Assembly: GCF_001690185.1 (NCBI RefSeq)
Contig: NZ_LZGN01000042.1
Span: forward strand, 1-64,000
Direction: 5' to 3'
Length of the DNA stretch: 64,000 bases
DNA from: Gilliamella sp. wkB308
GTDB taxonomy: Bacteria; Pseudomonadota; Gammaproteobacteria; Enterobacterales; Orbaceae
Each line of letters opens with the position of its first letter. The first letter of the stretch is position 1. Under the pieces are notes generated by a model. The model saw only the letters and a program-made list of their open reading frames with translations. It had not been told where the DNA came from and searched no databases. Shown in pieces: positions 1 to 9,225 of the stretch. Both the position numbers and the translations under genes were made by a program.

Positions 1-426
1 GGCAAAATCGGTTAAATTTTGAGTAGGAATGGCAATATACTGCTTGCCGGGATTGTAATAGTGATATTTAGGTAAGTCATAGGCGGTATAAAACCGTTTT
101 TGAATTAAGGTATGAATATTATTTTTATCGTCATGAAACCAAATATGCCCGCTGCAATTTTCGCCTTGCAGTTCAAGGTAGCGGTCAGCATCATAGCGGT
201 AAATCACCTGCCGTTTGGTGCTGACATAATAGAATGAATTATCCAGCACTTCATCGTTTCGGGCAATGCTATAAAAAAGTTGATACCCGTCGCGCGGTTC
301 GGGTTTAGGTGGCCGCAGTGGCATCGGCTCTGAACTTGGAAAAGGGGCAATGATTGATAAAATACCAATCAGTACAACTGGCACAGCAAATAACATAATA
401 CATAATTTAACGAATGTCTGTTTCAT
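1..426 (-). CDS. Tli3-like T6SS immunity protein, duplicate copy (3' end outside window)
   Basis: This is the 5' part of a gene that runs off the left edge of the window. It is nearly identical to the first 142 codons of the gene at 678-1547, starting with the same MKQTFVKLC signal/anchor segment. The few differences include the codons around 235-245, where DEVLKK in the other copy becomes DEVLDN. The start is chosen at the ATG matching 1547 of the other copy, where AGGAAC precedes it by a few bases. The likely role is protection of the cell against the phospholipase effector encoded at 2296-4866; this rests on operon context and resemblance to Tli3-type immunity proteins. Whether the 3' end is intact cannot be seen. 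Confidence 0.6.
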   Translation of the reverse strand, partial: MKQTFVKLCIMLFAVPVVLIGILSIIAPFPSSEPMPLRPPKPEPRDGYQLFYSIARNDEVLDNSFYYVSTKRQVIYRYDADRYLELQGENCSGHIWFHDDKNNIHTLIQKRFYTAYDLPKYHYYNPGKQYIAIPTQNLTDFA

Positions 427-530
427 TGATAAGTTCCTGATTTGGCAGTACCTAGCCATTGTTGAAAGACCGTCAATAAAGACAGATTATTGGGTAATTT
501 AACTTCATCGGCATCAAAATCGCACTGCAT
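423..530 (-). pseudogene. 3' remnant of the immunity gene at 1544-2299
   Basis: This stretch repeats the last 35 or so codons of the gene at 1544-2299, including the ATGA overlap with the following immunity gene. The rest of the gene is missing: immediately upstream the sequence changes completely and an in-frame TAA appears three codons before. It is the breakpoint scar of the duplication that made the left immunity copy. No ribosome-binding site precedes the residual ATG, so it is probably not expressed as a protein. Confidence 0.65.
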
Positions 531-637
531 TCTTTATTCACCGGTAAAATTGTTTATATGCCCAATAACAACAGCCAATACGTGTTGCTTGCACAAGTTT
601 AAGACGTGGTTTAAACAGGGTGTTAGCAAAAATCCAG

Positions 638-653
638 CCCCCTGTAAGGGGGG
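638..653 (-). terminator. GC-rich hairpin after the effector/immunity operon
   Basis: A five-bp all-GC stem with a five-base loop (TGTAA on the plus strand) lies about 25 nt beyond the stop codon of the gene at 678-1547. On the minus strand it is followed after a few bases by a run of five T. It may end the operon transcript before the duplicated copy. The short T-run placed away from the stem makes this a moderate call. Confidence 0.45.
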
Positions 654-677
654 ACATAAGGGCAATACTTAACATGA

Positions 678-1547
678 CTATTTTTCCGCCCCGACTTCGC
701 AACGAATTTTATCCCACCCTTGGTAAGGTTTGGGTTGGATATGTTTCATTGACTCAACCCGATTTTTATATTCTTGATTATATAGAAGTCTTTTATAAGC
801 ACCAAAATTAGAGCCGTCTCTAATCCGTTCATCAGAAAAAGCGGCGGAAGGATAATAAAATTGGTTATATCTTAAACCTTGCCCATAATTAATATACTGA
901 TAATCATAGGATGCACCAAATATTACCTCGCCATTTTTTAACACAAAATAGCCGGTATTGCCCGAAATGGTAATAGGAGTATTGTAGTTTCCTGGTTTGT
1001 CATAAATTCCTTGAATAGGCGAATCATCCACACCAATAAAGAAATCGACTTCATCACCGGGTACCGCTGCCATGGGGGATACCACGGCAATAATAAAATG
1101 CCGCCCACCATCAACCGAAACGGCAAAATCGGTTAAATTTTGAGTAGGAATGGCAATATACTGCTTGCCGGGATTGTAATAGTGATATTTAGGTAAGTCA
1201 TAGGCGGTATAAAACCGTTTTTGAATTAAGGTATGAATATTATTTTTATCGTCATGAAACCAAATATGCCCGCTGCAATTTTCGCCTTGCAGTTCAAGGT
1301 AGCGGTCAGCATCATAGCGGTAAATCACCTGCCGTTTGGTGCTGACATAATAGAATGATTTTTTCAGCACTTCATCGTTTCGGGCAATGCTATAAAAAAG
1401 TTGATACCCGTCGCGCGGTTCGGGTTTAGGTGGCCGCAGAGGCATTGGCTCTGAACTTGGAAAAGGGGCAATGATTGATAAAATACCAATCAGTACAACT
1501 GGCACAGCAAATAACATAATACATAATTTAACGAATGTCTGTTTCAT
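678..1547 (-). CDS. Tli3-like T6SS immunity protein
   Basis: The 289-residue protein has an N-terminal hydrophobic segment (about residues 5-27), consistent with a membrane-anchored or exported periplasmic protein. The body carries YRYDADRYLEL, a PGKQYIAIPT segment and a VSVDGGRHF segment, an arrangement shared with the upstream paralogue at 1544-2299 and with what I recall of Tli3-family immunity proteins. The ATG at 1547 is chosen over an upstream in-frame start at 1580 because it has AGGAAC just upstream and forms an ATGA overlap with the preceding gene. It follows the Tle3-like effector and presumably neutralises it in the periplasm. Family assignment is from memory of the motif pattern, so moderate. 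Confidence 0.65.
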   Translation of the reverse strand: MKQTFVKLCIMLFAVPVVLIGILSIIAPFPSSEPMPLRPPKPEPRDGYQLFYSIARNDEVLKKSFYYVSTKRQVIYRYDADRYLELQGENCSGHIWFHDDKNNIHTLIQKRFYTAYDLPKYHYYNPGKQYIAIPTQNLTDFAVSVDGGRHFIIAVVSPMAAVPGDEVDFFIGVDDSPIQGIYDKPGNYNTPITISGNTGYFVLKNGEVIFGASYDYQYINYGQGLRYNQFYYPSAAFSDERIRDGSNFGAYKRLLYNQEYKNRVESMKHIQPKPYQGWDKIRCEVGAEK

Positions 1548-1652
1548 TGATAAGTTCCTGATTTGGCAGTGCCTAGCCATTGTTGAAAGACCGTCAATAA
1601 AGACAGATTATTGGGTAATTTAACTTCATCGGCATCAAAATCGCACTGCATT
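1122..1652. repeat. Direct repeat, copy B of immunity-gene duplication
   Basis: This matches positions 1-531 at nearly every base. It covers the 5' half of the immunity gene at 678-1547 and the 3' end of the gene at 1544-2299. The duplication unit therefore spans a gene junction, which fits unequal recombination in an immunity array. Confidence 0.9.
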
Positions 1653-2299
1653 TTGTCCCATCCGGTGTAATCATCGGGAATCGGGGGAATGGTGTCGGGA
1701 ATGATTTGACTGCGACCTAATATTTTTTTATGTTGATCCCATTTAGATAACATATGTGGCGCTTTCGTGCCAAAAGGGCGTTCCGAGGCATGTACATTGC
1801 CATCTTTAGCTAAAATAAAGGCTTGGTCATTAACTACATCGTATTGGGGAGAATCATGATTGCCTAACCAGTACCTATTCGCTAAATGAATGCTTCTAAA
1901 GGAACGCCCACCGTCAATAGAAATATCAATAGCCGACAGATCTGATAAAGGAACAGAAATATAGTTTTTAGCGGGGTGACGATAGGGTTCGGTATAAATT
2001 CGTTGTGAGTGAGCCGCTAAACGATAATAGACTTGCTCTTTATCATCAATAAAATAGACTTGTCCATTACAACGGTAGCCGGTTAATAACAGATAACGGT
2101 TTTCGTCAAACCGATAGACAATTTGCGAAGGACTAACATATTTTTGCTCTTGCAAATCGGTAATGGGTGAAATAGCGAGTATGCTAAAAATATAGATAAG
2201 ATAGCTGAGTACTTGCCAGCCCAAATGATGTCGCTTAATGGATAACCAAGAAAAGCTTATTCCTCCAATTAAGGTAAGCAATATTGCTAGAATAATCAT
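1544..2299 (-). CDS. Tli3-like T6SS immunity protein (paralogue)
   Basis: The 251-residue protein has a hydrophobic N-terminus with two short membrane-type segments in the first 45 residues. It then has the same motif series as its neighbour: IVYRFDENRYLLLTGYRCNG, a KNYISVPLSDLSAIDISIDGG segment and a C-terminal TGWDKMQCDFDAD. It overlaps the effector gene by ATGA at its start (2296-2299) and the next immunity gene by ATGA at its end (1544-1547), so the three are translationally coupled. AGGAG precedes the start by 7 nt. The paralogous pair suggests immunity to more than one Tle3 variant. Function is inferred from context and family resemblance. Confidence 0.65.
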   Translation of the reverse strand: MIILAILLTLIGGISFSWLSIKRHHLGWQVLSYLIYIFSILAISPITDLQEQKYVSPSQIVYRFDENRYLLLTGYRCNGQVYFIDDKEQVYYRLAAHSQRIYTEPYRHPAKNYISVPLSDLSAIDISIDGGRSFRSIHLANRYWLGNHDSPQYDVVNDQAFILAKDGNVHASERPFGTKAPHMLSKWDQHKKILGRSQIIPDTIPPIPDDYTGWDKMQCDFDADEVKLPNNLSLLTVFQQWLGTAKSGTYQ

Positions 2300-4866
2300 T
2301 TATTTCTCCTTTTGGTGATAGGTTCAGGCATTGGCCATTGTATATCTTCATCAAACATATATGGGTAGTGTTTTTTAAGAATATCAGGGATTTTAGTTGG
2401 TGAGCTGGTGAAAGTATCTTTCATTAGCGAGTAAGTCCCTTCTAACGAACCAACAAACCTAAATTCATTCACTACGCTCTTAGGTACAGTGCCTTTTAAA
2501 AGATTCATACTCTTCTTAATTCCATCAGGTAAAATACCCGAAATTTGGTAGATTATTGTTTCTTTCTCTTCATTTTGACGCGACCGCCAGTCGGCATTAT
2601 TAATTAGCCGATGCCAAGTTCGCTGATTGGCTTTACTTGCAATACTGACTTCGCCAAGGGCAAGGTCATACGCCATAATATGCGATGGTACCTGTTCGTG
2701 TAGGGTTATGCCAGAGTGGTGGCTGCTATCCACGGGTGTAGATGCTTGGGTTTTTACGTCTTCATAAATCCTTTGTCTGATTTCGTCTTCATCAGGAAAA
2801 CACCAAACTTCGAATTTATAAGGGTCGTCGGTAAATCGGAAGTGGGCAACGTTTTTCCATTCAGGGTGCTCTGCTTCTCGATCTTTTTTCCATTGGTAAT
2901 GAAGATCGATAATATTGGTATGTGGTGCCAATCCTCTCCATGGCTTTTTGGGGCGATTAGGTCCCCGATATTCAAATGTATATTTCGGGTAAGGCTTATA
3001 ATGTTCCGATTTCTTATAATCATTTTCGTAATGTCTATATTTATCTTGTTGGATAAACTGATCATGATAATAAATTGCTTTGGCTAACTCAGTCTGTGCG
3101 CTTTTTCCACAGCCGGTGTAGGTAATGGGGATAGGTACTTGTTCGCCATTTACTTTTAACTGCTCCTCTACTGCGTAGCTAGCATTACTGTATAGGTTAG
3201 CATCAAAAACACTATCTGCCCCTGTTTCTGTTGGCGAATAAAGCCCGGATTGTTGATCTTGTTTTAATCGTTCTAAGTCTTCGTCATTTATTTTGTATTG
3301 AATAACGAGTTTACTTTTGAGTATATCGTAATAGCCGTTATAGTAACGACCATTTTTAACCGGATTATGTTGATTAATTAGCGAAATTTCATCTTGGGTT
3401 AAAAAGACTCTCACTGTAGTTTTATTACCTTTAACAATTTCTAAATATCTGTTGTGCAAAGCTTTTCTATCAATATATGTGGGCAAATCAATCTTGAATG
3501 TTCCACTGGGTCTAAAAAAAATAAACTTATCAGGATTTTCACCCACCGGAAAACCATGCCCAAAGGCACGTTGCCTTAATTTGTCCCCACACTGTTTAAA
3601 AACGTAGTTCGGTATACCTTGCCAACCCATTCCTTGAATGCTTCTTAACGAAACGACCTGATCATTAGGACTAAAGTAGTTATACACTTTACCGAAATTG
3701 TCACGCCAATACAGCGGATTGGTAAAATCGTAATCAGGCGTGGCAGGATTGAGTAAATCGGGTTTTATTGGGGGCGATGCCACATATTTTTCGATTAATA
3801 CCTTAGGATCTTTAAACATCTTTTCCCGTAAATTCTGTCCTTGTTCGATAGCATCTACAAAATTGATAAAGGTTTGTTCCCGTGCTTTATTGGTTTGTAC
3901 CGCCATGCCCAGTTCTTTTGATTGCCCTTCTAAAAATGTGCCATCAAACGCATACGGTGAGTGAGCCATAATCACGCAGTCTGCCGGTAAGTAATTTTCG
4001 TCTTTAAGCATTAGATTAGCTAACATAGTAATAATGGTGCCTTGGCTGTGGGCAACAATATTAATTGGCGCATGTTTTAATTTGTCATCATCCCTAATCT
4101 CTTTTATTAATTTAGCTAATCGATAAGCAGCGAATACCATATAAATTCGGTGCGGATTTTCATAAGCTTTTGACCCTTTTGGTGACCCTAATGTAGCCAC
4201 GAAATTTGTTATAGACGTTAAACCGGGACCGTACATATCGGGTATGCAGGTGGTGGCGTCAGAAAACGGTCCACCATTACGCGTAAAAAGGTGATCGATC
4301 CAGTTACCAAATTGATCACTGCTTAATTTGGAAAAACCAAACATGTCTTTTAGTTCTTTGGTTTCACGTTCAACCCAATAAGCATCATAGGGTAGTTCGG
4401 CTTTTTTATCTTTTTTTAGTCGTTCTTCGTACGCTTTTTGTTCAGTGTAATAACTATCAATATCAACCGGTCGATACCCCCAGTAAAAAGGGATAATTGG
4501 CGAGTTACCTTTATGTTTTTCCTCACACGGTTTTAATGGCACCTTAATTATCTTGGGTTCTGTCCATTCTGTAAACATTTGCATTCTGGGCGAAAAATTT
4601 TCATGGTCGGTTTGCGTCCACTTCCATTTATTGGGTTTTAAATCGTTACGTCCTAAACGTTTGTTTAACCCCGCACAAATGCCTTTATCTAAATTAGGAA
4701 ATGCTTCGCCTACATCGTTAACGCCGTGAATTAAAATAACAATACATGGCAATGGTGCAGGTACATCAACGACGTGGGTTTTCATGACATCAGTCGATTT
4801 TTCCGGTACTCCTATTACGCCTTCAACACAGGCAATGACATCATCATAGCTATTTTTATCCGTCAT
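2296..4866 (-). CDS. T6SS phospholipase effector, Tle3-like alpha/beta hydrolase
   Basis: The 856-residue protein has an alpha/beta-hydrolase core. HGVND at residues 47-51 fits the oxyanion-loop region, and AHSQG at 272-276 supplies the nucleophile Ser274 in a G/A-x-S-x-G elbow. A long C-terminal region with many aromatic and charged residues follows, as in Tle3/DUF3274 proteins. There is no signal peptide, as expected for cargo loaded onto a VgrG spike. Tle3 enzymes attack phospholipids in the periplasm of target cells. AGGAG lies 7-8 nt before the ATG. Downstream immunity genes overlap it. No vgrG, PAAR or adaptor gene is visible in the window, so the spike partner must lie elsewhere or be the unknown gene upstream. 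Confidence 0.75.
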   Translation of the reverse strand: MTDKNSYDDVIACVEGVIGVPEKSTDVMKTHVVDVPAPLPCIVILIHGVNDVGEAFPNLDKGICAGLNKRLGRNDLKPNKWKWTQTDHENFSPRMQMFTEWTEPKIIKVPLKPCEEKHKGNSPIIPFYWGYRPVDIDSYYTEQKAYEERLKKDKKAELPYDAYWVERETKELKDMFGFSKLSSDQFGNWIDHLFTRNGGPFSDATTCIPDMYGPGLTSITNFVATLGSPKGSKAYENPHRIYMVFAAYRLAKLIKEIRDDDKLKHAPINIVAHSQGTIITMLANLMLKDENYLPADCVIMAHSPYAFDGTFLEGQSKELGMAVQTNKAREQTFINFVDAIEQGQNLREKMFKDPKVLIEKYVASPPIKPDLLNPATPDYDFTNPLYWRDNFGKVYNYFSPNDQVVSLRSIQGMGWQGIPNYVFKQCGDKLRQRAFGHGFPVGENPDKFIFFRPSGTFKIDLPTYIDRKALHNRYLEIVKGNKTTVRVFLTQDEISLINQHNPVKNGRYYNGYYDILKSKLVIQYKINDEDLERLKQDQQSGLYSPTETGADSVFDANLYSNASYAVEEQLKVNGEQVPIPITYTGCGKSAQTELAKAIYYHDQFIQQDKYRHYENDYKKSEHYKPYPKYTFEYRGPNRPKKPWRGLAPHTNIIDLHYQWKKDREAEHPEWKNVAHFRFTDDPYKFEVWCFPDEDEIRQRIYEDVKTQASTPVDSSHHSGITLHEQVPSHIMAYDLALGEVSIASKANQRTWHRLINNADWRSRQNEEKETIIYQISGILPDGIKKSMNLLKGTVPKSVVNEFRFVGSLEGTYSLMKDTFTSSPTKIPDILKKHYPYMFDEDIQWPMPEPITKRRNK

Positions 4867-5245
4867 AAATTAACTCCTTGGGTAATCTTTTTACTATAAT
4901 TGATTTATTTTTGTTATTGTTAATTTTGATTTTTTCACTATTTAATCCATGAGCTGATGTTCTATACCATTGATAAAATACGTAATGCCATTGAGTGGAT
5001 TGTTTAAGACTATTGGTATTTTTATTGAGTTTTTTCAACCAATTTTTAAAAAGGGTTGTTTTAACATGATTGATTGATAAAACGCGAAAGGTGGTTAGTT
5101 TTAGGGGTAACCTGTTATGGTTAATGACAGACATGAATAAAATCGACAATTGCTTAAAATTAACAATGGTGAACAAATTGTGATTAAGCGACAAAACGTT
5201 GATTAAAAAATTTTGCTTGTTTATTGTCGATTTCCTTGTGTTCAT
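4856..5245 (-). CDS. hypothetical basic protein upstream of the Tle3-like gene
   Basis: A 129-residue ORF rich in Asn, Lys, Leu and Ile, with no family I recognise. It has AAGGAA before its ATG and overlaps the effector gene by 11 nt, so coupling is possible. The C-terminal half contains a Trp/Tyr-rich stretch (WHYVFYQWYRTSAHG) that looks more protein-like than the N-terminal half. It could be a small adaptor/chaperone for the effector, the degraded end of an older T6SS gene, or a chance ORF in AT-rich DNA. I cannot choose between these from sequence alone. Confidence 0.35.
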   Translation of the reverse strand: MNTRKSTINKQNFLINVLSLNHNLFTIVNFKQLSILFMSVINHNRLPLKLTTFRVLSINHVKTTLFKNWLKKLNKNTNSLKQSTQWHYVFYQWYRTSAHGLNSEKIKINNNKNKSIIVKRLPKELIYDG

Positions 5246-5544
5246 TGTGCATTCCTTTGGTGTTCGATAGTGATAATTTTTTACCGAATTAGATAACTAT
5301 CAGTATAAAAATTAGTCTAGTTAAAATACGTCTTTTTTTTCAACAATGCAACTTTTTTTTTGATTAAAATTATCGAGATAAGTGTTTAAACAAGGTGAGT
5401 AGCTTGTTAGCAATCAAGGCGATCACTAACAATATAAGGCATTTATGACTATGCGGTTATTGCATTTATAAACAACCCATATTGTGTTTTAAAAAAGGTT
5501 GCTAATGGTAAAACGTTATCCGTTAGATTGGTTTTTTTAGTCAA
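5246..5544. other. intergenic, AT-rich
   Basis: The stretch separates the T6SS effector locus from flgJ. It should hold the promoter for the effector operon, but I see no convincing -35/-10 pair, no RNA gene and no strong hairpin. There is a T-rich stretch near 5525-5540, close to the flgJ stop. Confidence 0.5.
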
Positions 5545-6588
5545 TCAATTAAACATAATTCGTTTAAAACTTGTTACATGGGTGGTGGGGTGTGTTTGAG
5601 CAATTTGTTCTATACGGGCAATAATTTGTATGAGTTTGTCACTGTAGTTGGGATCGGTTGCGTATTTTGCTGCTTGTAATGCTTTGGCGGCGGTTCTTGC
5701 ATCGGGTGCTTTGACCACCGCTTGGTAGCGAGGGCTTTGGGTTAATAGATTAATATAGTCGGTTAATGCATGTTGTTTACTGGTATAGACTTTGAAATTA
5801 TCTTGAATTTTTATCATTCGGTCATTGATAAATTCTTGTGTTGTTAATCGAGTCGCATTACCTTGCCATGTTGGCGTGGCTTTGATACCAAAGTAGTTAT
5901 GGCTTGATTGGTTATCTGCGGTTTTAATCAGTTTTTGTCCCCAACCGGTTTCTAATGCGGCTTGTGCAATGATAACTTCGTAAGGTATACCTGAACTTTT
6001 TGAAGCTTGTTGAGCAGGAACAATCCATTCTTTGACAAATGCGGTTACATGATCTTGATTTGCCTTATCGGCAGGTTTTAACGATGTGAGTTCAGATGCA
6101 TTTATTTTTGATGCATTATCGATTTTATGGCTATGATAAAGCATTTGTCCTAATGCTTCGGGCGTGACTGTCGCTGATGCGTTGCTAAATAAAGATTGTG
6201 CAAGTTTAAGGTTAGGTTGTTGCGACGATTTTTGAGGTTGAATAGGAATAGTGCCCGATGACGATATATTTGATGACAAAGGTTTGCCATGCGTGAGTTG
6301 CTTGGTGATGATATTAGCAAGCCCCAACCCTTTACCCGCTGCTTGCTGAGCAATTTGCTGATCAAACATCGATGTAAAGAGTTGGGTTGCAGGTTGATTG
6401 AATAATCCACTGTCCGGCACTGCTTTACGCATTGATTGCATCATCATATTAATAAATAGCGTTTCAAATTGTTCGGCAACTTGTTTAATACTTTGATTAG
6501 TCCCTTTTGCCACATCGCGCTTTAATTGATTTAATCCATTTACATCATAGGCAAAACGGTGAACAGATTGATTAATCAGATTATTCAT
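5545..6588 (-). CDS. flgJ: flagellar rod assembly protein / peptidoglycan hydrolase FlgJ
   Basis: The 347-residue protein has the two-domain plan of gammaproteobacterial FlgJ. The N-terminal rod-cap domain (about 1-100) contains QVAEQFETLFINMMMQSMRKA and the C-terminal glucosaminidase domain (about 185-335) contains YEVIIAQAALETGWGQ, with the catalytic Glu in LETGWG. The linker between them is long and Ser/Gln-rich, which makes the protein longer than the E. coli one (313). It hydrolyses peptidoglycan in the periplasm so that the rod can pass. It is the last gene of the flg operon here, 16 nt after flgI; flgK and flgL do not follow. Confidence 0.95.
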   Translation of the reverse strand: MNNLINQSVHRFAYDVNGLNQLKRDVAKGTNQSIKQVAEQFETLFINMMMQSMRKAVPDSGLFNQPATQLFTSMFDQQIAQQAAGKGLGLANIITKQLTHGKPLSSNISSSGTIPIQPQKSSQQPNLKLAQSLFSNASATVTPEALGQMLYHSHKIDNASKINASELTSLKPADKANQDHVTAFVKEWIVPAQQASKSSGIPYEVIIAQAALETGWGQKLIKTADNQSSHNYFGIKATPTWQGNATRLTTQEFINDRMIKIQDNFKVYTSKQHALTDYINLLTQSPRYQAVVKAPDARTAAKALQAAKYATDPNYSDKLIQIIARIEQIAQTHPTTHVTSFKRIMFN

Positions 6589-6604
6589 ATTCTATTTTTT
6601 ATAT

Positions 6605-7714
6605 CTAAATGGTTTCTAACGAAGCATGTAAGCAACCGGCTTTTTTAAGTGCTTCAAGGATTGACATTAATTCGGTCGGATTGGCACCCAATAAGTTGAG
6701 CGATTTAATCACACTATTTAAATTCACCCCTGCAGTGACTTTTTGCAATGCACCACCTTGCTCTTCAACCGCAATTTGTGTTTCAGGTGTGACCGCTGTT
6801 TCCCCACCCGCTAAAGGTGTATTGGGTTGGTTAACTTTGAGTTTGTTATTGACGACAACCGATAAGTTACCATGCGCGACAGCGCAGTTATCCAGCTGGA
6901 CTTTTTGATTCATGACCACAACCCCAGTACGAGTATTAATGACAACTTTGGCTGAGATCGGCGTAGCACCAATTTCAAGATTTTGTATTCGTGATAATAA
7001 TTTAACCCGTTCTTGACTGGTAACAGGCATTTTGACTGTCACCGTCGTACCGTCCAGTGCCACAGCACTGTTTTTTTGTAATTTATTAATCGCTTCGGAG
7101 ATTTTTAAGGCACGAGTAAAATCGAATTGATTCAGATGTAAGTGAATAATGTCTTGTTCATCTAATCGCATGGCTAATTCACGTTCAATCGTTGCACCAT
7201 TTGGGATTGTCGCACCAGCTAATTGATTGACACTTACGCTACTTCCGCCACTACTTGCGCCCATGCCACCCAAAAATAGATTACCTTGAGCAATGGCATA
7301 AACTTGGTTATCTGCGCCTTTTAACGGCGTCATAATTAATGTGCCCCCTCGTAGACTTTTGGCATTACCAAGTGAAGATACCACGACATCTATTTGTTGT
7401 CCTACACGTGCATAAGAAGGTAATTTTGCCGTAACCATAACCGCAGCAACATTTTTAAGTTGCATATTGCTGCCTGTTGGAACAGTAATACCTAATTGAG
7501 ACAACATATTGGTGATACTTTGAATCGTAAACGGTGTTTGTGAGGTTTGGTCGCCCGTTCCATCAAGTCCTACCACAATGCCATAACCCACTAATGCATT
7601 ATCACGTACCCCTTGTATGGTGACTAGATCACGGATGCGTTCAGCGTAACTATAAGGTATCGCTAAAATCATCATTAAGATAAAACAGATAAGAGTAGGT
7701 ATTTTTTTTATCAT
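6605..7714 (-). CDS. flgI: flagellar P-ring protein FlgI
   Basis: FlgI polymerises in the periplasm to form the P ring around the rod. The protein starts with a signal peptide ([22 protein letters not shown]) followed by the typical mature start [15 protein letters not shown]. The internal segment [16 protein letters not shown] and the C-terminal [15 protein letters not shown] are also typical. The ATG at 7714 gives a proper signal peptide and leaves 11 nt after flgH. The longer in-frame start at 7765 would add 17 residues before the signal peptide and overlap flgH, so I reject it. Length is 369 residues, as in the family. Confidence 0.95.
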   Translation of the reverse strand: MIKKIPTLICFILMMILAIPYSYAERIRDLVTIQGVRDNALVGYGIVVGLDGTGDQTSQTPFTIQSITNMLSQLGITVPTGSNMQLKNVAAVMVTAKLPSYARVGQQIDVVVSSLGNAKSLRGGTLIMTPLKGADNQVYAIAQGNLFLGGMGASSGGSSVSVNQLAGATIPNGATIERELAMRLDEQDIIHLHLNQFDFTRALKISEAINKLQKNSAVALDGTTVTVKMPVTSQERVKLLSRIQNLEIGATPISAKVVINTRTGVVVMNQKVQLDNCAVAHGNLSVVVNNKLKVNQPNTPLAGGETAVTPETQIAVEEQGGALQKVTAGVNLNSVIKSLNLLGANPTELMSILEALKKAGCLHASLETI

Positions 7715-7725
7715 GCTAAAACTCG

Positions 7726-8418
7726 TTAAAACGGTGAAAGATTGAGAAATAAACGCTGTAGCCAACCCATTGTTTGTGCTTCATCGATGTAGCCATTTCC
7801 GACGTATTCAATACGGGCATCGGCTACTTGTGTTGAGATAACGGTATTATTGCCGCTAATTGTTCGAGGGTTAACTACACCTGAAAATCGTATAAATTCG
7901 GTTCCTTGATTAATCGCAATTTGTTTTTCACCAATGACTTTTAAATTGCCGTTTATCATGACATCTTGTACGGTGACAGTAATAGTACCACTAAAGGTAT
8001 TTTTAGCGTTTGCTCCTCCAGAACCTTTAAAATCATTACCGCCAGACATGTCTGTTTCGACTTTTCCCCGTCCAACCAGTCCATCTAAAAAAGTGGGCAC
8101 AGCTTTTACCCCTAAATTCAATGAACTGTTACGTCCGGCATTGATTGATGAGCTTTTGCTAGCGCTGACGTTTTCTTGTAACACGATAGTTAGCACATCA
8201 CCAATATTGCGTGGACGGCGATCTTCAAACATGGGTTGATAACCAAAATTACTTGGTTGTGCTGCTTGATAGATAGAGCCGCTGGTGTTAACAATTTCTG
8301 GCATTTGCGGAACGATGCTTGTTTCGCCTTTGACTAATGGCTTTTTTGGTAATTGTGCGCAATTCACTAAGCACAGCGTAGCGATCACGATATACAGGGA
8401 TTTTATCACGTTTATCAT
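7726..8418 (-). CDS. flgH: flagellar L-ring lipoprotein FlgH
   Basis: The 230-residue protein has a lipoprotein signal peptide with lipobox LVNC at about residues 17-20. The conserved [19 protein letters not shown] segment follows, then a Gly/Asn-rich middle and C-terminal [20 protein letters not shown]. It forms the outer-membrane L ring of the basal body together with the P ring of FlgI. It lies in the flg operon, 9 nt after flgG. Length matches E. coli FlgH (232). Confidence 0.95.
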   Translation of the reverse strand: MINVIKSLYIVIATLCLVNCAQLPKKPLVKGETSIVPQMPEIVNTSGSIYQAAQPSNFGYQPMFEDRRPRNIGDVLTIVLQENVSASKSSSINAGRNSSLNLGVKAVPTFLDGLVGRGKVETDMSGGNDFKGSGGANAKNTFSGTITVTVQDVMINGNLKVIGEKQIAINQGTEFIRFSGVVNPRTISGNNTVISTQVADARIEYVGNGYIDEAQTMGWLQRLFLNLSPF

Positions 8419-8427
8419 GGTATTAAT

Positions 8428-9210
8428 TTATAACTGATTTAATCGTTGTAGCATCTGATCGGATGCTGAAATCGCTTTACTGTTAATTTCATAAGCACGT
8501 TGTACTTGAATCATATTTACCAGCTCTTCGGCAACATTGACATTCGATGTTTCGGTATAACCTTGGTATAGCAATCCTGCACCATTTAGCCCGGGGGTGT
8601 TTTCAGTTGGCGCACCAGAACTTTCGGTTTCTAAGTAAAGATTTTCTCCCATGCTTTCAAGCCCCGCATCATTAATAAAGGTGTGTAATGTCAGTTGACC
8701 TACTTGCACTTGCGAGGATTGATTAGCAAGGGTGGCATTGACAATACCATCACGCGCGACCGTCATTTTAATCGCATTTGCGGGAATATTAATGGTCGGT
8801 TGAATTTCATAACCGTTGGCGGTGACGAGTTGTCCATTTTGGTTAACTTGAAATGCGCCACTACGAGTATAAGCTTGAGTGCCGTCGGGTAATAGCACTT
8901 GGAAAAAGCCTTGTCCATTAATAGCAATATCACTGCTGTTGTCGGTTAATTCTAAATTACCTTGGCTGTGAATTCGTTCGGTAGCAACCGGTCTTACCCC
9001 TGTACCGATTTGCAAGCCTGACGGTAAGGTAGTTTGTTCTGAGGATTGTGCACCCGGTTGGCGAACAGTTTGATAGAGTAGATCTTCAAATACCGCTCTT
9101 TGCCGTTTAAAACCACTGGTACTGACATTGGCTAAATTGTTGGAAATAATATCCATATTCATTTGTTGTGCGGTTAAACCGGTTTTGGCAATCCAGAGTG
9201 ATTTAATCAT
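8428..9210 (-). CDS. flgG: flagellar distal rod protein FlgG
   Basis: The 260-residue protein is the same length as E. coli FlgG. It begins [28 protein letters not shown], the rod/hook N-terminal motif, and ends with the matching heptad-rich [30 protein letters not shown]. The two ends form the coiled coil of the axial structure. It builds the distal rod that passes through the P and L rings. It sits in the operon between flgF and flgH. Confidence 0.96.
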   Translation of the reverse strand: MIKSLWIAKTGLTAQQMNMDIISNNLANVSTSGFKRQRAVFEDLLYQTVRQPGAQSSEQTTLPSGLQIGTGVRPVATERIHSQGNLELTDNSSDIAINGQGFFQVLLPDGTQAYTRSGAFQVNQNGQLVTANGYEIQPTINIPANAIKMTVARDGIVNATLANQSSQVQVGQLTLHTFINDAGLESMGENLYLETESSGAPTENTPGLNGAGLLYQGYTETSNVNVAEELVNMIQVQRAYEINSKAISASDQMLQRLNQL

Positions 9211-9225
9211 TGGTGATACTCCTAA

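Larger units (their letters stand above)
1..531. repeat. Direct repeat, copy A of immunity-gene duplication
   Basis: Positions 1-531 match 1122-1652 with only a few substitutions and no indel that I can see (constant offset of 1121). The right boundary is sharp at 531/532. The left boundary lies outside the window, so the true repeat is longer. Confidence 0.9.

Noticed and set aside
678-812. short plus-strand ORFs over the immunity genes
   Set aside because: They are antisense to well supported genes and show no protein-like composition or start signals.
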